From: Mycoplasmatota bacterium
GTDB lineage: Bacteria; Bacillota_I; Bacilli_A; Haloplasmatales; Haloplasmataceae
Direction: 5' to 3'
NCBI GenBank assembly: GCA_018394295.1
Contig: CP074573.1
Location: 744,001-808,000 of the forward strand
DNA length: 64,000 nucleotides
Positions within the stretch are counted from its first letter, which is position 1. The number at the start of each line of letters is the position of its first letter. Positions 44,501 through 52,782 of this stretch are shown in pieces. Both the position numbers and the translations under genes were made by a program. The notes under the pieces were generated by a model, which searched no databases, was not told the origin of the DNA, and worked only from the letters and a program-made list of their open reading frames with translations.

Positions 44501-44585
44501 TACACTTGGACAAGACGATGTTGTTTCAAAGGAAATGGAAAAAATAATTGATACTTGTATCAATTACTATCAATATATTTTGTAG
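41574..44585 (+). CDS. ygfK: YgfK, putative Fe-S/FAD oxidoreductase of purine catabolism
   Basis: A 1003-residue multidomain oxidoreductase, formerly annotated as a selenate reductase subunit. Residues 1-430 form a dihydropyrimidine/dihydroorotate-dehydrogenase-like barrel. Next comes a cysteine-rich linker (APCTNGCPVNHQIPEYI, then CDHQCQYKC), a GltD-like FAD/NAD(P)H module (VVVIGAGPAGLSCALF, CIIGGGDVAIDAAR, VFVAGDMKKGP), and two 4Fe-4S motifs at the end (CQKICELCVDVCPNR; CNECGNCGVFCPYEG). The layout suits reduction of a purine ring with NAD(P)H, as proposed for uric acid. The ATG at 41574 gives the typical MSDKMRPISFE start after GAGAGGAT. Confidence 0.92.
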   Translation: MSDKMRPISFEKMVIWILKEFSEQETIFGIHKNKFYRYNNEKKIKLFGDTLATIIGPAAGPNSQLAQNIVVSYLTGSRFIELKTVQILDGEDLPVSKPCILASDECYNVEWSTELTVQGAFDEYIKAWFLLHVLMRELKISQERDFMFNMSVGYDLEGIKSPKIDGFIEGMKNASETKIWKECYNFLTSHIELFTHFTIDDLMHVSPIISPSITLSTLHGCPPQEIERIVNYLIKDKHLHTFIKMNPTLLGEKFVRDTLDEMGYDYIKLNAHHFQNDLKYNDGVAMLKRLIALAKDMDLEVGVKLTNTLPVKVLNEELPGDEMYMSGRSLYPLTITLASLLAKDFAGILRISYSGGADYFNIDKIHETGIAPITFATTILKPGGYERITQLVYKLEDIDSYSLINTKKLEQLAKQALNDVHHLKTFRPAENRLLDLKLPLYDCFIAPCTNGCPVNHQIPEYIALVGEKKYDEAFSIIVKDNASPFITGTICDHQCQYKCSRLDYDQSVEIRNMKKMAVLNAQDGFIEKLKPVNLRSSKKVVVIGAGPAGLSCALFLRRNGLDVTVMEKRDKPYGMVEYLIPNFRISQEAIDKDFELVKRQGVKFLFGCNENYNIESLKNTYDYIILATGAWIPRQIDLIEGKEKAISAISFLEKFKADKENIHLGKQVCIIGGGDVAIDAARCAKRVSGVKGVSIVYRRIKALMPASKEEINLALSDGIVIKELLSPVSIKEGKLACYQMVLGEPDASGRRRPEPTEEKVLMDADTVIVAIGESIDGNILKSNGIDLNGLGFPKINENNETNIANVFVAGDMKKGPATVVKSIADGKLVSKVILNKEGLTHDFYKVNISVNEQLLYERKGILCDPINSETESKRCLSCQKICELCVDVCPNRANIVIQVDEVFNKRHQIIHIDGMCNECGNCGVFCPYEGNPYQNKMTVFWDESDFNTSSNCGFIVINQEIGQCKVRKEDGRVVNYTLGQDDVVSKEMEKIIDTCINYYQYIL

Positions 44586-44597
44586 GGAGGGTAAATA

Positions 44598-45926
44598 ATG
44601 TTTTTAATTGGTAATGGTAAAATCATTACAAGAAATGAAAAAAATGAGATTATCGATAATGGTTGTATTGTGGTTGATGGAAATAAAATTATTGAAATTG
44701 GGATTACGACATCATTAAAAAGTAAGTATCAAAGAGCAAGATTTATTGATGCTAAAGGAAGACTTGTGATGCCGGGTTTTATTAATACACATATGCATTA
44801 TTATAGTACTTTCGCTAGAGGAATAGAAAATGATAGCCCTCCTGCTAAGAAGTTTTCAGATATACTAAAAGGATTATGGTGGCGTCTTGATAAAGTGTTA
44901 ACTTTAGAAGATGTATACTATAGTGCAATTGTACCGATGATTGATCAAGTTAAAAATGGTGTCACCACGGTTTTTGACCATCATGCCAGTCCTTATGCCA
45001 TTACCGGTAGTTTATTTAAAATTGCTGAAGCGGCAGAAAAAATTGGAATTCGTAGTAATTTATGTTATGAAACATCAGATAGAGATGGTGAAAAAATCTC
45101 AAATGAAGGTATTTTAGAAAATGTCGAATTTATTAATTACTGTAATACTAAAGATGATGATATGATAAAAGGAATGTTTGGACTTCATGCATCAATGACG
45201 ATTACAGATAAAACCTTAGATAAATGTTTAGATAAAATGGCATCATTAGATACTGGTTTTCATGTTCATACCGCAGAAGGCATTGAAGATGTAGAGGATG
45301 CAAAAAAGAAGTATGGAAAAGGCGTTGTTGAAAGATGGTATGAAAGTGGAGTCCTCTCAAATAAAACAATAGCGGTACATTGTATACATATTAGTGATAA
45401 AGAAATGGATATGTTAAAAGAAAAGAATGCCATGATTGTTCATAATCCAGAATCTAATATGGGGAATGCAGTTGGAGCTGCTTCAGTCTTAAAAATGTAT
45501 GAGAAAGGAATACTGTTAGGTCTTGGTACTGATGGATATACAACGGATATGATGGAATCATATAAGGTTGCTAATCTTATTCATAAACATACAAGTGGTG
45601 ATTCAACGGTCGCATGGCGTGAAATACCAGATATGTTATTTCACAATAATCGGAAAATTGCTGAAAGGTTCATTACTAATCCTGTGGGAATATTAAAAGA
45701 AGGGGCGCTTGCTGATATTATCATTGTAGACTATAATTCAGGAACCCCTATTAATGAAAATAATATAGATGCACATTTATTGTTTGGTATAAATGGACGA
45801 CATGTTGATACAACGATAATTAATGGTAAAGTAATCATGGAAGAAAGAAAACTTACGACTATTGATGAAGAAAGGGTATTAATGAAAAGTCAAGAATTAG
45901 CTAGAAAAGTTTGGGGACGTTTTTAA
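44598..45926 (+). CDS. ssnA: SsnA, amidohydrolase of purine catabolism
   Basis: A 442-residue metal-dependent amidohydrolase, the same length as E. coli SsnA. Metal ligands are His65 and His67 in PGFINTHMHYYS, a histidine in GFHVHTAEG, another in IAVHCIH and an aspartate in LGLGTDGYTTD. SsnA is one of the genes needed for anaerobic uric acid breakdown in gut bacteria and probably opens or deaminates a reduced purine ring; the exact step is not settled. AGGGAGGG precedes the ATG, 12 bases after ygfK. Confidence 0.92.
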   Translation: MFLIGNGKIITRNEKNEIIDNGCIVVDGNKIIEIGITTSLKSKYQRARFIDAKGRLVMPGFINTHMHYYSTFARGIENDSPPAKKFSDILKGLWWRLDKVLTLEDVYYSAIVPMIDQVKNGVTTVFDHHASPYAITGSLFKIAEAAEKIGIRSNLCYETSDRDGEKISNEGILENVEFINYCNTKDDDMIKGMFGLHASMTITDKTLDKCLDKMASLDTGFHVHTAEGIEDVEDAKKKYGKGVVERWYESGVLSNKTIAVHCIHISDKEMDMLKEKNAMIVHNPESNMGNAVGAASVLKMYEKGILLGLGTDGYTTDMMESYKVANLIHKHTSGDSTVAWREIPDMLFHNNRKIAERFITNPVGILKEGALADIIIVDYNSGTPINENNIDAHLLFGINGRHVDTTIINGKVIMEERKLTTIDEERVLMKSQELARKVWGRF

Positions 45927-45938
45927 TACAGACATAAA

Positions 45939-45967
45939 TTGACGTGTATAAATTTATCATGTATTAT
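45939..45967 (+). promoter_or_regulatory. Sigma-A promoter of tetR-mocA
   Basis: TTGACG, a 17-base spacer and TATTAT. The spacer contains the 10-base palindrome ATAAATTTAT (45948-45957). No copy of the GATTAACTAGTCAATC site is seen here, so autoregulation by that site is not indicated. Confidence 0.65.
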
Positions 45968-46014
45968 TTAATTAACAAGAAGAATTTATACAACAGATGA
46001 AAAGAGGATGTACT

Positions 46015-46596
46015 ATGTCAAAAGATATAAATAAAAAAATACTTGATGCAACTTTAGAAGTTGTTGCAAGAGAAAAAATAAGTGGAACACGTATGCATTT
46101 GATCGCAAAAGAAGCCAAAATGAGTCAATCAAACTTACATTATTATTATCCAACAAAGAATGATTTATTAATGTCTTTAATGGATGAACTTCAGAAGCGA
46201 TTTTCTGAAAAACGCATAGAGTCAGTTGATTTAAAAAATAAATCTCTTGGTGATAATTTAAATGGATTATTCAAAGAAAAGCATGATGATATATTAAATC
46301 ATAAAAAGGTAGATTATGCTCAGTTTGATTTTTGGGTACAAGGTACTGTTAATCCTGAAATAAAGACAAAATTTCAAACAAGTTTTGATGAATGGAGACA
46401 TAATATTACAGCAGTTTTAAAAAAAGATGAATCGTATGAGAGATTAAATGCAAAATTTCAAGAGATGTTACCATATATCATGGTCTCACTAATGATGGGT
46501 GCATCAATGCAGTATCTTATTGATGAAGGTAAATTTAATTTAGATAGTTATTTTGAAGTAGGAGAAAAATTAATTTTGGCTTATCTTCAAGTTTAA
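46015..46596 (+). CDS. TetR-family transcriptional regulator, probable purine-locus regulator
   Basis: A 193-residue TetR protein. The DNA-binding domain is residues 1-50: ILDATLEVVAREKISGTRMH, then LIAKEAKMSQSNLHYYYPTK with the helix-turn-helix. The rest is a helical ligand-binding domain with no recognisable signature. It lies between ssnA and ygeY, inside the locus, which is where a local regulator is expected. The palindrome found before xdhA, ygeW and ygeY is the size of a TetR operator. The inducer could be a purine or a breakdown product; that is inference. The ATG at 46015 follows AGAGGAT. Confidence 0.88.
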   Translation: MSKDINKKILDATLEVVAREKISGTRMHLIAKEAKMSQSNLHYYYPTKNDLLMSLMDELQKRFSEKRIESVDLKNKSLGDNLNGLFKEKHDDILNHKKVDYAQFDFWVQGTVNPEIKTKFQTSFDEWRHNITAVLKKDESYERLNAKFQEMLPYIMVSLMMGASMQYLIDEGKFNLDSYFEVGEKLILAYLQV

Positions 46597-46656
46597 ATCT
46601 ACAGAAGATTGAATAGTATTGGTGATTATCAAGGAGTTAATTTGGTGGTGATTCAA

Positions 46657-47235
46657 ATGGTTAATGCCATTATAATGGCTTCAGGTTTAAGTTTACGCAT
46701 GGGAACAAATAAGCTGTTACTACCTTTTAAAGGAAAATATTTGATTGAACATGTTTTAGATAAAGTACAAATTTGTCCATTTTATCAAACTGTTCTTGTT
46801 TCTAATGATGAACAAATATTAGAGTTGGGTAGTGACAGAGGCTTTACTGTAATTAATAATAAACATGCAGAAGATGGACAAAGTAAATCCATTGAGCTAG
46901 GAATTCTCAATTGTTTAAAAGCAGATGGTTATGCATTTTTTACAGGTGACCAGCCCTTTTTAGATATTAATACTATCAATCGTTTACTAGCATCTTTTAA
47001 TCAAAATCAAGAGTGTATCATTGTTCCTTGTTATCAAAGTAGAAGTGGAACCCCCGTAATATTTCCTAAGAAATATAAAAATGATCTATTAGCTTTAAAG
47101 GGAGATAAGGGAGGAAAAAGTATCATTCAACAAAATTTTGATGTCGTAAAGTTTATTGAAGTTTCTGAAGCGTCTATCCTTTGGGATATTGATTCAAAAG
47201 AGGATTATCAAAAATTAATCCTTGGTAATAGATAA
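46657..47235 (+). CDS. mocA: MocA-type molybdenum cofactor nucleotidyltransferase
   Basis: A 192-residue nucleotidyltransferase, the length of E. coli MocA (YgfJ), that attaches CMP to molybdopterin, making the cofactor form used by xanthine dehydrogenase-type enzymes. The nucleotide-binding start is VNAIIMASGLSLRMGTNKLL, and the acidic motif is FFTGDQPFL. Three molybdenum hydroxylases are encoded around it, so the role fits. The ATG at 46657 follows GGTGGTG; longer readings from TTG at 46609 would add residues not expected in the family. It probably shares the tetR transcript. Confidence 0.88.
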   Translation: MVNAIIMASGLSLRMGTNKLLLPFKGKYLIEHVLDKVQICPFYQTVLVSNDEQILELGSDRGFTVINNKHAEDGQSKSIELGILNCLKADGYAFFTGDQPFLDINTINRLLASFNQNQECIIVPCYQSRSGTPVIFPKKYKNDLLALKGDKGGKSIIQQNFDVVKFIEVSEASILWDIDSKEDYQKLILGNR

Positions 47236-47264
47236 ATAATGAATTTATATATTGTATACTCATT

Positions 47265-47291
47265 TATCAAGACAATAAGATTGTTTTGATA
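47265..47291 (+). promoter_or_regulatory. 12-bp inverted repeat upstream of the ygeY operon
   Basis: TATCAAGACAAT and ATTGTTTTGATA pair fully (one G-T) around AAG. A's follow, not T's, so it is not a plus-strand terminator. It lies 17 bases before the TetR-type site and could be a second regulator site or an RNA structure at the end of the mocA transcript. Confidence 0.5.
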
Positions 47292-47307
47292 AAAAAAATA
47301 CTCTAAT

Positions 47308-47325
47308 TTGATTAACTAATCAATA
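47308..47325 (+). promoter_or_regulatory. Variant TetR-type operator before ygeY
   Basis: GATTAACTAATCAATA at 47310-47325 matches the sites before xdhA and ygeW in 14 of 16 bases. It is also part of the palindrome TTGATTAACTAATCAA (47308-47323). No clear -35/-10 pair is visible, though TTGATA at 47286-47291 is a possible -35. Confidence 0.6.
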
Positions 47326-47357
47326 TAATTTAATAAAGAATATTTGGAGGGATAAAA

Positions 47358-48569
47358 ATGTCTATAAATAAAGATGAAATTTTAAGATTAGCCGAGAAAT
47401 ATAAACCTGAGATGACTCGATTTTTAAGAGATATGATTTGTATACCGAGTGAAAGTTGTGGGGAAAAAGAGGTAGTTCTAAGAATTAAGGAGGAGATGGA
47501 AAAGGTTGGTTTTGATAAAGTTACCATCGATCCTATGGGGAATATATTAGGTTATATCGGTCAAGGTAGTCATGTGATAGCGATGGATGCTCATATTGAT
47601 ACGGTTGGAATTGGTGATAGAAACTTATGGGATAAAGATCCATATGACGGTTTTGAAAATGATGAAGTAGTCTATGGTAGAGGGGGTTCTGACCAAGAAG
47701 GTGGAATGGCTTCAATGGTTTATGCAGGGAAAATTATAAAAGAGTTAGGACTACTTGATGATTATACATTAATAGTGACTGGGACTGTTCAAGAAGAAGA
47801 CTGTGATGGTCTATGTTGGCAATATATTGTTAATGAAGATAAAATCAAACCAGAATTTGTAGTTATTACTGAACCAACTTCTTTAAATATTTATAGAGGT
47901 CATCGAGGAAGAATGGAAATTAAAGTAACAACGCCTGGTATAAGTTGTCATGGTTCAGCACCTGAAAGAGGGGACAATGCTATATTTAAAATGGCACCGA
48001 TATTAAATGAGTTAAAAGCTTTAAATGAGAATTTGCATTATGATCCATTCTTAGGAAAAGGAACATTAACTGTTTCAGAAATATTTTTTTCATCCCCATC
48101 AAGATGTGCTGTAGCTGATCAATGTAGTATATCGGTAGATAGAAGATTAACAAACGGAGAAACTTGGGAAAAAGCCATTCAAGAGATTAAGAATTTACCA
48201 GCTGTTAAAGCTGCGAATGCAGTTGTTGAAATGTATACTTACGAAAGACCATCTTATACAGGTCTTGTTTATCCAACTGAGTGTTTTTTTCCAACATGGG
48301 TATTACCTGAAGAACATATCGCTTGTCAAACCCTTGTCAACTGTTATGAAGAGTTATTTAAAAAAGAACCTAAGGTTGATAAATGGACTTTCTCAACAAA
48401 TGCAGTATCTATTATGGGGCGCTATGGGATTCCTTGTATTGGATTTGGACCAGGTCATGAAGATCAAGCCCATGCACCTAATGAGGTGACTTGGAAAGAT
48501 GAATTAGTTAAATGTGCAGCCATGTATGCCCTTATTCCAATTACTTATGTTAATAAATGTTCAAAATAA
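47358..48569 (+). CDS. ygeY: YgeY, M20-type metallohydrolase of purine catabolism
   Basis: A 403-residue M20-family hydrolase, exactly the length of E. coli YgeY. Metal and catalytic residues are His79 and Asp81 in MDAHIDTVG, Asp112 in [10 protein letters not shown], Glu146/Glu147 in VQEEDCDG, Glu in VITEPTSL and the final histidine in EDQAHAPNE. In the uric-acid gene set it is thought to hydrolyse an acyclic amide intermediate late in the pathway. TTGGAGGG precedes the ATG. It heads the long run of genes down to 61950. Confidence 0.92.
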   Translation: MSINKDEILRLAEKYKPEMTRFLRDMICIPSESCGEKEVVLRIKEEMEKVGFDKVTIDPMGNILGYIGQGSHVIAMDAHIDTVGIGDRNLWDKDPYDGFENDEVVYGRGGSDQEGGMASMVYAGKIIKELGLLDDYTLIVTGTVQEEDCDGLCWQYIVNEDKIKPEFVVITEPTSLNIYRGHRGRMEIKVTTPGISCHGSAPERGDNAIFKMAPILNELKALNENLHYDPFLGKGTLTVSEIFFSSPSRCAVADQCSISVDRRLTNGETWEKAIQEIKNLPAVKAANAVVEMYTYERPSYTGLVYPTECFFPTWVLPEEHIACQTLVNCYEELFKKEPKVDKWTFSTNAVSIMGRYGIPCIGFGPGHEDQAHAPNEVTWKDELVKCAAMYALIPITYVNKCSK

Positions 48570-48602
48570 TCGCCTTATACAATTTAATGAGAGGTTGAAA
48601 TC

Positions 48603-49838
48603 ATGGATAAAATTAAACATTTAAAATGTTCAAAATGTGGGGCTACCTATAGTGAAGATGTTTTGTATCATTGTCCAAAATGTGGTACAGAAGGTACCTT
48701 AGATGTGGTTTTTGATTTAGGACTTGTGAAAAAAGTTATGATAAGAGAATATCTAAGTAATAATTCAAATCCTAATATCTGGCGATACTTCCCACTTCTT
48801 CCCTTAGAAAATTTAGTAGGTAAATCATCACTTACAATAGGTAATTCACCACTTTATAAATCAAAAAGATTAGAAGAATTATTAAATATAAAGAATATAT
48901 ATATTAAAGATGAGGGAAGAAATCCTACCGCTTCTTTAAAAGATAGAGCATCAGCTATCGGTGTTGCAAAAGCCATTGAGTTAAATAAAGATGTGATGTG
49001 CGCAGCCTCAACAGGGAATGCAGCCTCTTCTTTATCGGGTTTTGCTGCTTGTATGGGAATAAAAAATTATATATTTGTTCCTAAAACGATTCCTGAAGGA
49101 AAACTTGCACAATTATTAATTTTTGGTAGTCATGTTATATTAGTTGATGGGGATTATGATACAGCATTTGATTTTTGCTTAGAGGCAGTGGATCATTTCG
49201 GGTGGTACAACAGGAGTTGTGCAATTAATCCTTATCTAGTTGATGGTAAAAAGACAGTTGCTTTTGAACTACTAGAACAATTGGATTTTCAAGTACCAGA
49301 TAAGGTCATCATGTCAGTCGGAGATGGTTGTTCAATTTCAGGAGCTTGGAAGGGCTTCAAAGAATTTTATGAACTGGGTTTAATCGATAAATTACCGGTT
49401 ATGGTTTCAGTTCAAGCAGTAGGATCAAATCCAGTAAATCGGACATTTAGAAAGAAAACAAAACAATTTGATTATATACCACCAAAAACAATTGCTGATA
49501 GTATTTCAGTAGGGATTCCGAGAAATGGTTACAAAGCATTAAATACTTTAGAAGAAAGTAATGGATTGGCAGTTGATGTAAGTGATGAAGAAATATTACA
49601 TGCAATGAGAATCTTGGCTAGATATACAGGTGTATTTGGAGAACCAGCTGGTGTAACAGGTTTTGCTGGGCTTATGAAACTTGTAAATGAGGGTGTAATT
49701 AATCAAGATGAAAGTATTGCATTGATTATTTCTGGTAGTGGATTAAAAGATGTAAAATCAGCTCAAAGAGCAATTTCTAAACCAGATGCGATAAAACCGG
49801 ATTTAGATGTGCTTATTAATTTTCTTAATGATAAATAA
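48603..49838 (+). CDS. Threonine-synthase-like PLP enzyme with N-terminal zinc ribbon
   Basis: A 411-residue fold-type II PLP enzyme. A zinc ribbon opens it (Cys9, Cys12, Cys24, Cys27), followed by NPTASLKDRASAIG with the PLP lysine Lys113, STGNAASSLSGFAA for the substrate carboxylate, and SVGDGCSISGAWKG for the PLP phosphate. It resembles threonine synthase most, but no homoserine or threonine genes are nearby. It sits between ygeY and hyuA, where diaminopropionate ammonia-lyase (ygeX) is expected, so a beta-elimination on diaminopropionate or a similar amino acid is a reasonable guess. It is not YgeX itself. GAGAGGT precedes the ATG. Confidence 0.8.
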   Translation: MDKIKHLKCSKCGATYSEDVLYHCPKCGTEGTLDVVFDLGLVKKVMIREYLSNNSNPNIWRYFPLLPLENLVGKSSLTIGNSPLYKSKRLEELLNIKNIYIKDEGRNPTASLKDRASAIGVAKAIELNKDVMCAASTGNAASSLSGFAACMGIKNYIFVPKTIPEGKLAQLLIFGSHVILVDGDYDTAFDFCLEAVDHFGWYNRSCAINPYLVDGKKTVAFELLEQLDFQVPDKVIMSVGDGCSISGAWKGFKEFYELGLIDKLPVMVSVQAVGSNPVNRTFRKKTKQFDYIPPKTIADSISVGIPRNGYKALNTLEESNGLAVDVSDEEILHAMRILARYTGVFGEPAGVTGFAGLMKLVNEGVINQDESIALIISGSGLKDVKSAQRAISKPDAIKPDLDVLINFLNDK

Positions 49839-49879
49839 TCTATATAATATATCAATATAATTATAAGGGGAGATTTAAA

Positions 49880-51367
49880 GTGAAGAATTTAATCAACTTA
49901 GAAATTAATGAAGAACAGTTAAAGGTTGCTGTAGAACGAGCGAAAGAAAAAAATATTCTTATTCCAACTTTGGCACAAATGAAGGATCCTAAGCAGATAC
50001 CTGCTAAAGTTAAAGAAAAATTAAAGAAAACAGGATTATGGGAGATTGACTCCATAAATCTTTTCAGAATTTCTTGGAAAAATGAGCCAGTAAGTAAAGG
50101 TGGATTATATCAAGATTTACCTAATTATGTTGAAATACCACCTGAAATTTCTGGAGTGAAAGCAAGAATAATTGCGATGGCAGGGAAATACTTTCCGATA
50201 GGAGCACATAAGGTTGGGGCAAGTTTTGCTTGTTTAGTACCTCGTTTAGTGACTGGACAATTTAATCCTAAATATCATGAAGCCGTTTGGCCATCTACTG
50301 GGAATTATTGTCGAGGTGGCGCTTATAATTCTACGTTATTAGGATGTAAGTCGATTGCAATTTTACCTGAAAATATGAGTAAAGAGCGTTTCGAGTGGTT
50401 AAGTAAAGTTGCTGGAGAAGTCATTACGACCCCAGGTTGTGAAAGTAATGTAAAAGAAATATATGATAAAACCTGGGAACTTCGAGAAACAAGGGATAAT
50501 GTTGTGATATTTAATCAATTTGGAGAATTAGGTAATCATTTATGGCACTACGAAGTAACAGGAAATGCCATGGAAGAAATTATCAAAAAGGAAATAGGTT
50601 CAGATGGAAAAGTGGCTGGTGTTTGCTTGACATCTGGTTCTGCTGGTACTTTAGGAAGTGGAGATTATATTAAAAGTTTATATCCACAGGCTAAACTTGT
50701 TGTTGGTGAGGCTTTGCAATGTCCTACATTATATGTTAATGGTTTTGGTGATCATAGAATTGAAGGAATTGGAGATAAACATGTTCCTTGGATTCATAAT
50801 GTAAGAAATACGGATATGGTTGTTGCTATTGATGATTATGATAGTCTTGCATTATTCCGTTTATTAAATGAAGAAGCTGGACAGATTTATTTGAAGCAAC
50901 AAGGTGTTAAAGATGAAATCATTGAAAAACTTTCATGGGTAGGTATTTCTGGTGCTGCTAATATTATTACCGCAATTAAATTTGCGAAATACTATGAACT
51001 AACTGAAAATGATATTATTATGACTGTTTTAACAGATTCTAGTGAAATGTATCAATCAAGGTTAAAAGAAATGGAAGTTGAAAGAGGTAGAAAATACGAA
51101 ATAATGGATGCAGCAATTGATCATCATCGAAGTGTTTTAGGTCTTCGAACAGATAGTATGGAAGAGTTAACATATCTAAGTAAGAAACGCATTCATAATC
51201 TTAAGTATTATACATGGATTGAACAACAAAAGTATGATGTTGAAGAGTTAAATGCACAGTGGTATGATTATGACAATTATTGGGGTAGATTACATCAAAT
51301 GGGAAAAGAATTTGATGAATTAATTGAAGCATTTAATGAAAGAACGGGTTTATCAAAAGGTCTTTAA
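49880..51367 (+). CDS. PLP-dependent enzyme, fold type II, uncertain reaction
   Basis: A 495-residue PLP enzyme related to the tryptophan synthase beta/cysteine synthase fold but larger. The likely PLP lysine is Lys111 in PIGAHKVGASFA. Other fold features are WPSTGNYCRGGAYNS and LTSGSAGTLGSGDYI for the phosphate. The last 100 residues are hydrophilic, with many Tyr and Trp, and fall outside the usual fold. Sequence does not match YgeX, which is about 400 residues with a different lysine region. With its neighbour at 48603 it may do the final C-N cleavage of purine catabolism. It starts with GTG after GGGGAG. Confidence 0.78.
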   Translation: MKNLINLEINEEQLKVAVERAKEKNILIPTLAQMKDPKQIPAKVKEKLKKTGLWEIDSINLFRISWKNEPVSKGGLYQDLPNYVEIPPEISGVKARIIAMAGKYFPIGAHKVGASFACLVPRLVTGQFNPKYHEAVWPSTGNYCRGGAYNSTLLGCKSIAILPENMSKERFEWLSKVAGEVITTPGCESNVKEIYDKTWELRETRDNVVIFNQFGELGNHLWHYEVTGNAMEEIIKKEIGSDGKVAGVCLTSGSAGTLGSGDYIKSLYPQAKLVVGEALQCPTLYVNGFGDHRIEGIGDKHVPWIHNVRNTDMVVAIDDYDSLALFRLLNEEAGQIYLKQQGVKDEIIEKLSWVGISGAANIITAIKFAKYYELTENDIIMTVLTDSSEMYQSRLKEMEVERGRKYEIMDAAIDHHRSVLGLRTDSMEELTYLSKKRIHNLKYYTWIEQQKYDVEELNAQWYDYDNYWGRLHQMGKEFDELIEAFNERTGLSKGL

Positions 51368-51383
51368 TTAGGAGGGATTTCTA

Positions 51384-52781
51384 ATGGGGATAATTTTAAA
51401 AGGTGGTTTAATAATCACAGAAAAAGAATCTATTGATTCTGATATTAGAATTGATGGAGAAAAGATTGTTTCTATTGGACAGGATTTATATCAAAGTGGA
51501 GATGAAATTATTGATGTGAAAGGGTGTTATGTTTTACCTGGAGGAATCGATACTCATACCCATTTTGATTTAGATGTAGGTTCAACCTTAACAGCTGATA
51601 ATTTTATCAGTGGAACAAAAGCAGCTATTATTGGTGGGACAACAACAATCTTAGATTATGCTACCCAAAATAAGGGTGAATCATTAAAAATAGCTTTAAA
51701 AAATCAGTTTAGTAAAACAACAAATGGATGTTTTTGCGATTTTGGTTTTCATATGGGAATCACTGATTGGAATGATGATGTCTCAGAAGAAATAAGTGCG
51801 ATGATTGAAGCGGGTGTTACTTCATTTAAGTTATATATGGCGTATAAAAATATCCTTCAGGTAGATGATGGTGTGATATATAAGGCACTGAAAAGATGTA
51901 ATGATGTAAAAGGCTTAATCTGTTTTCATTGTGAAAATGGTGATATCATTGATGTATTAGTGGATGAAGCAAGAAAAAACAATCATCAAGCACCTATTTA
52001 TCATGCTTTAACAAGACCTAGTTCGTTAGAAAAAGAAGCAATCACAAGACTCCTACAAATAGCTGAAATAGTAGACATACCCGTAAATATTGTCCATCTT
52101 AGTTCTAAAGCAGGATTAGAGAGTATTATAGAAGCTAAAAAAAGAGGGGTAAAAGTATATGTTGAAACCTGTCCTCAATACCTTTTATTAGATGATTCTT
52201 TTTATGGTGGGAAAGAGGGAAGCGGTTTTGAAGGTGCTAAATATGTCATGAGTCCTCCGCTTAGAAAAGTCTCAGACCAATTGGCATTATGGGAGGCAAT
52301 AAGGGCTTCTGAGATTGATACAATTGGTACTGACCATTGTTCATTTAATTATAAAGGTCAAAAAGAGATTGGGTTAAATGATTTTAGTAAGATTCCAAAT
52401 GGTGCACCAGGAGTAGAACATCGAATGACATTAATGTATACATCTGGTGTTGTTGAGAAGAAAATTAATTTGAATCAATTTGTCGCACTGACATCAACGA
52501 ATGCTGCTAAATTGTTTGGACTATATCCGAATAAAGGAACCATTTCTGTGGGAAGTGATGCTGATATTGTCATTTGGGACCCAAACTTAATTACAGAAAT
52601 CACTGCCAAAAACCAAACTCAAAATGTGGATTATACACCATATGAAGGATTTAAACAAATAGGAAGACCAATACATGTGTTTTTAAGAGGAAACAAAGTT
52701 GTGATTAATACAAAATTGATAAATCCTAAACCTCTAGGTAAATATTTACATAGAAATACATATTTAGAGAGAGGGAATTAA
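51384..52781 (+). CDS. hyuA: HyuA, dihydropyrimidinase/hydantoinase-family amidohydrolase
   Basis: A 465-residue cyclic-amide hydrolase. Metal ligands are His58 and His60 in GGIDTHTHFDLD, carboxylated Lys149 in SFKLYMAYKN, histidines in CFHCENGDI and NIVHLSSKAG and Asp in IGTDHCSFN. In the uric-acid set, HyuA is thought to open a hydantoin- or dihydropyrimidine-like ring. AGGAGGG precedes the ATG, 16 bases after the previous gene. The next gene starts one base after its stop. Confidence 0.92.
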   Translation: MGIILKGGLIITEKESIDSDIRIDGEKIVSIGQDLYQSGDEIIDVKGCYVLPGGIDTHTHFDLDVGSTLTADNFISGTKAAIIGGTTTILDYATQNKGESLKIALKNQFSKTTNGCFCDFGFHMGITDWNDDVSEEISAMIEAGVTSFKLYMAYKNILQVDDGVIYKALKRCNDVKGLICFHCENGDIIDVLVDEARKNNHQAPIYHALTRPSSLEKEAITRLLQIAEIVDIPVNIVHLSSKAGLESIIEAKKRGVKVYVETCPQYLLLDDSFYGGKEGSGFEGAKYVMSPPLRKVSDQLALWEAIRASEIDTIGTDHCSFNYKGQKEIGLNDFSKIPNGAPGVEHRMTLMYTSGVVEKKINLNQFVALTSTNAAKLFGLYPNKGTISVGSDADIVIWDPNLITEITAKNQTQNVDYTPYEGFKQIGRPIHVFLRGNKVVINTKLINPKPLGKYLHRNTYLERGN

Positions 52782-52782
52782 A

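Noticed and set aside
48603-49838. Call as housekeeping threonine synthase
   Set aside because: The sequence resembles the family, but no threonine-pathway gene is near and the operon is catabolic, so the name would mislead.
49880-51367. Call as ygeX (diaminopropionate ammonia-lyase)
   Set aside because: Length, lysine region and C terminus differ from YgeX. Only the place in the operon agrees.
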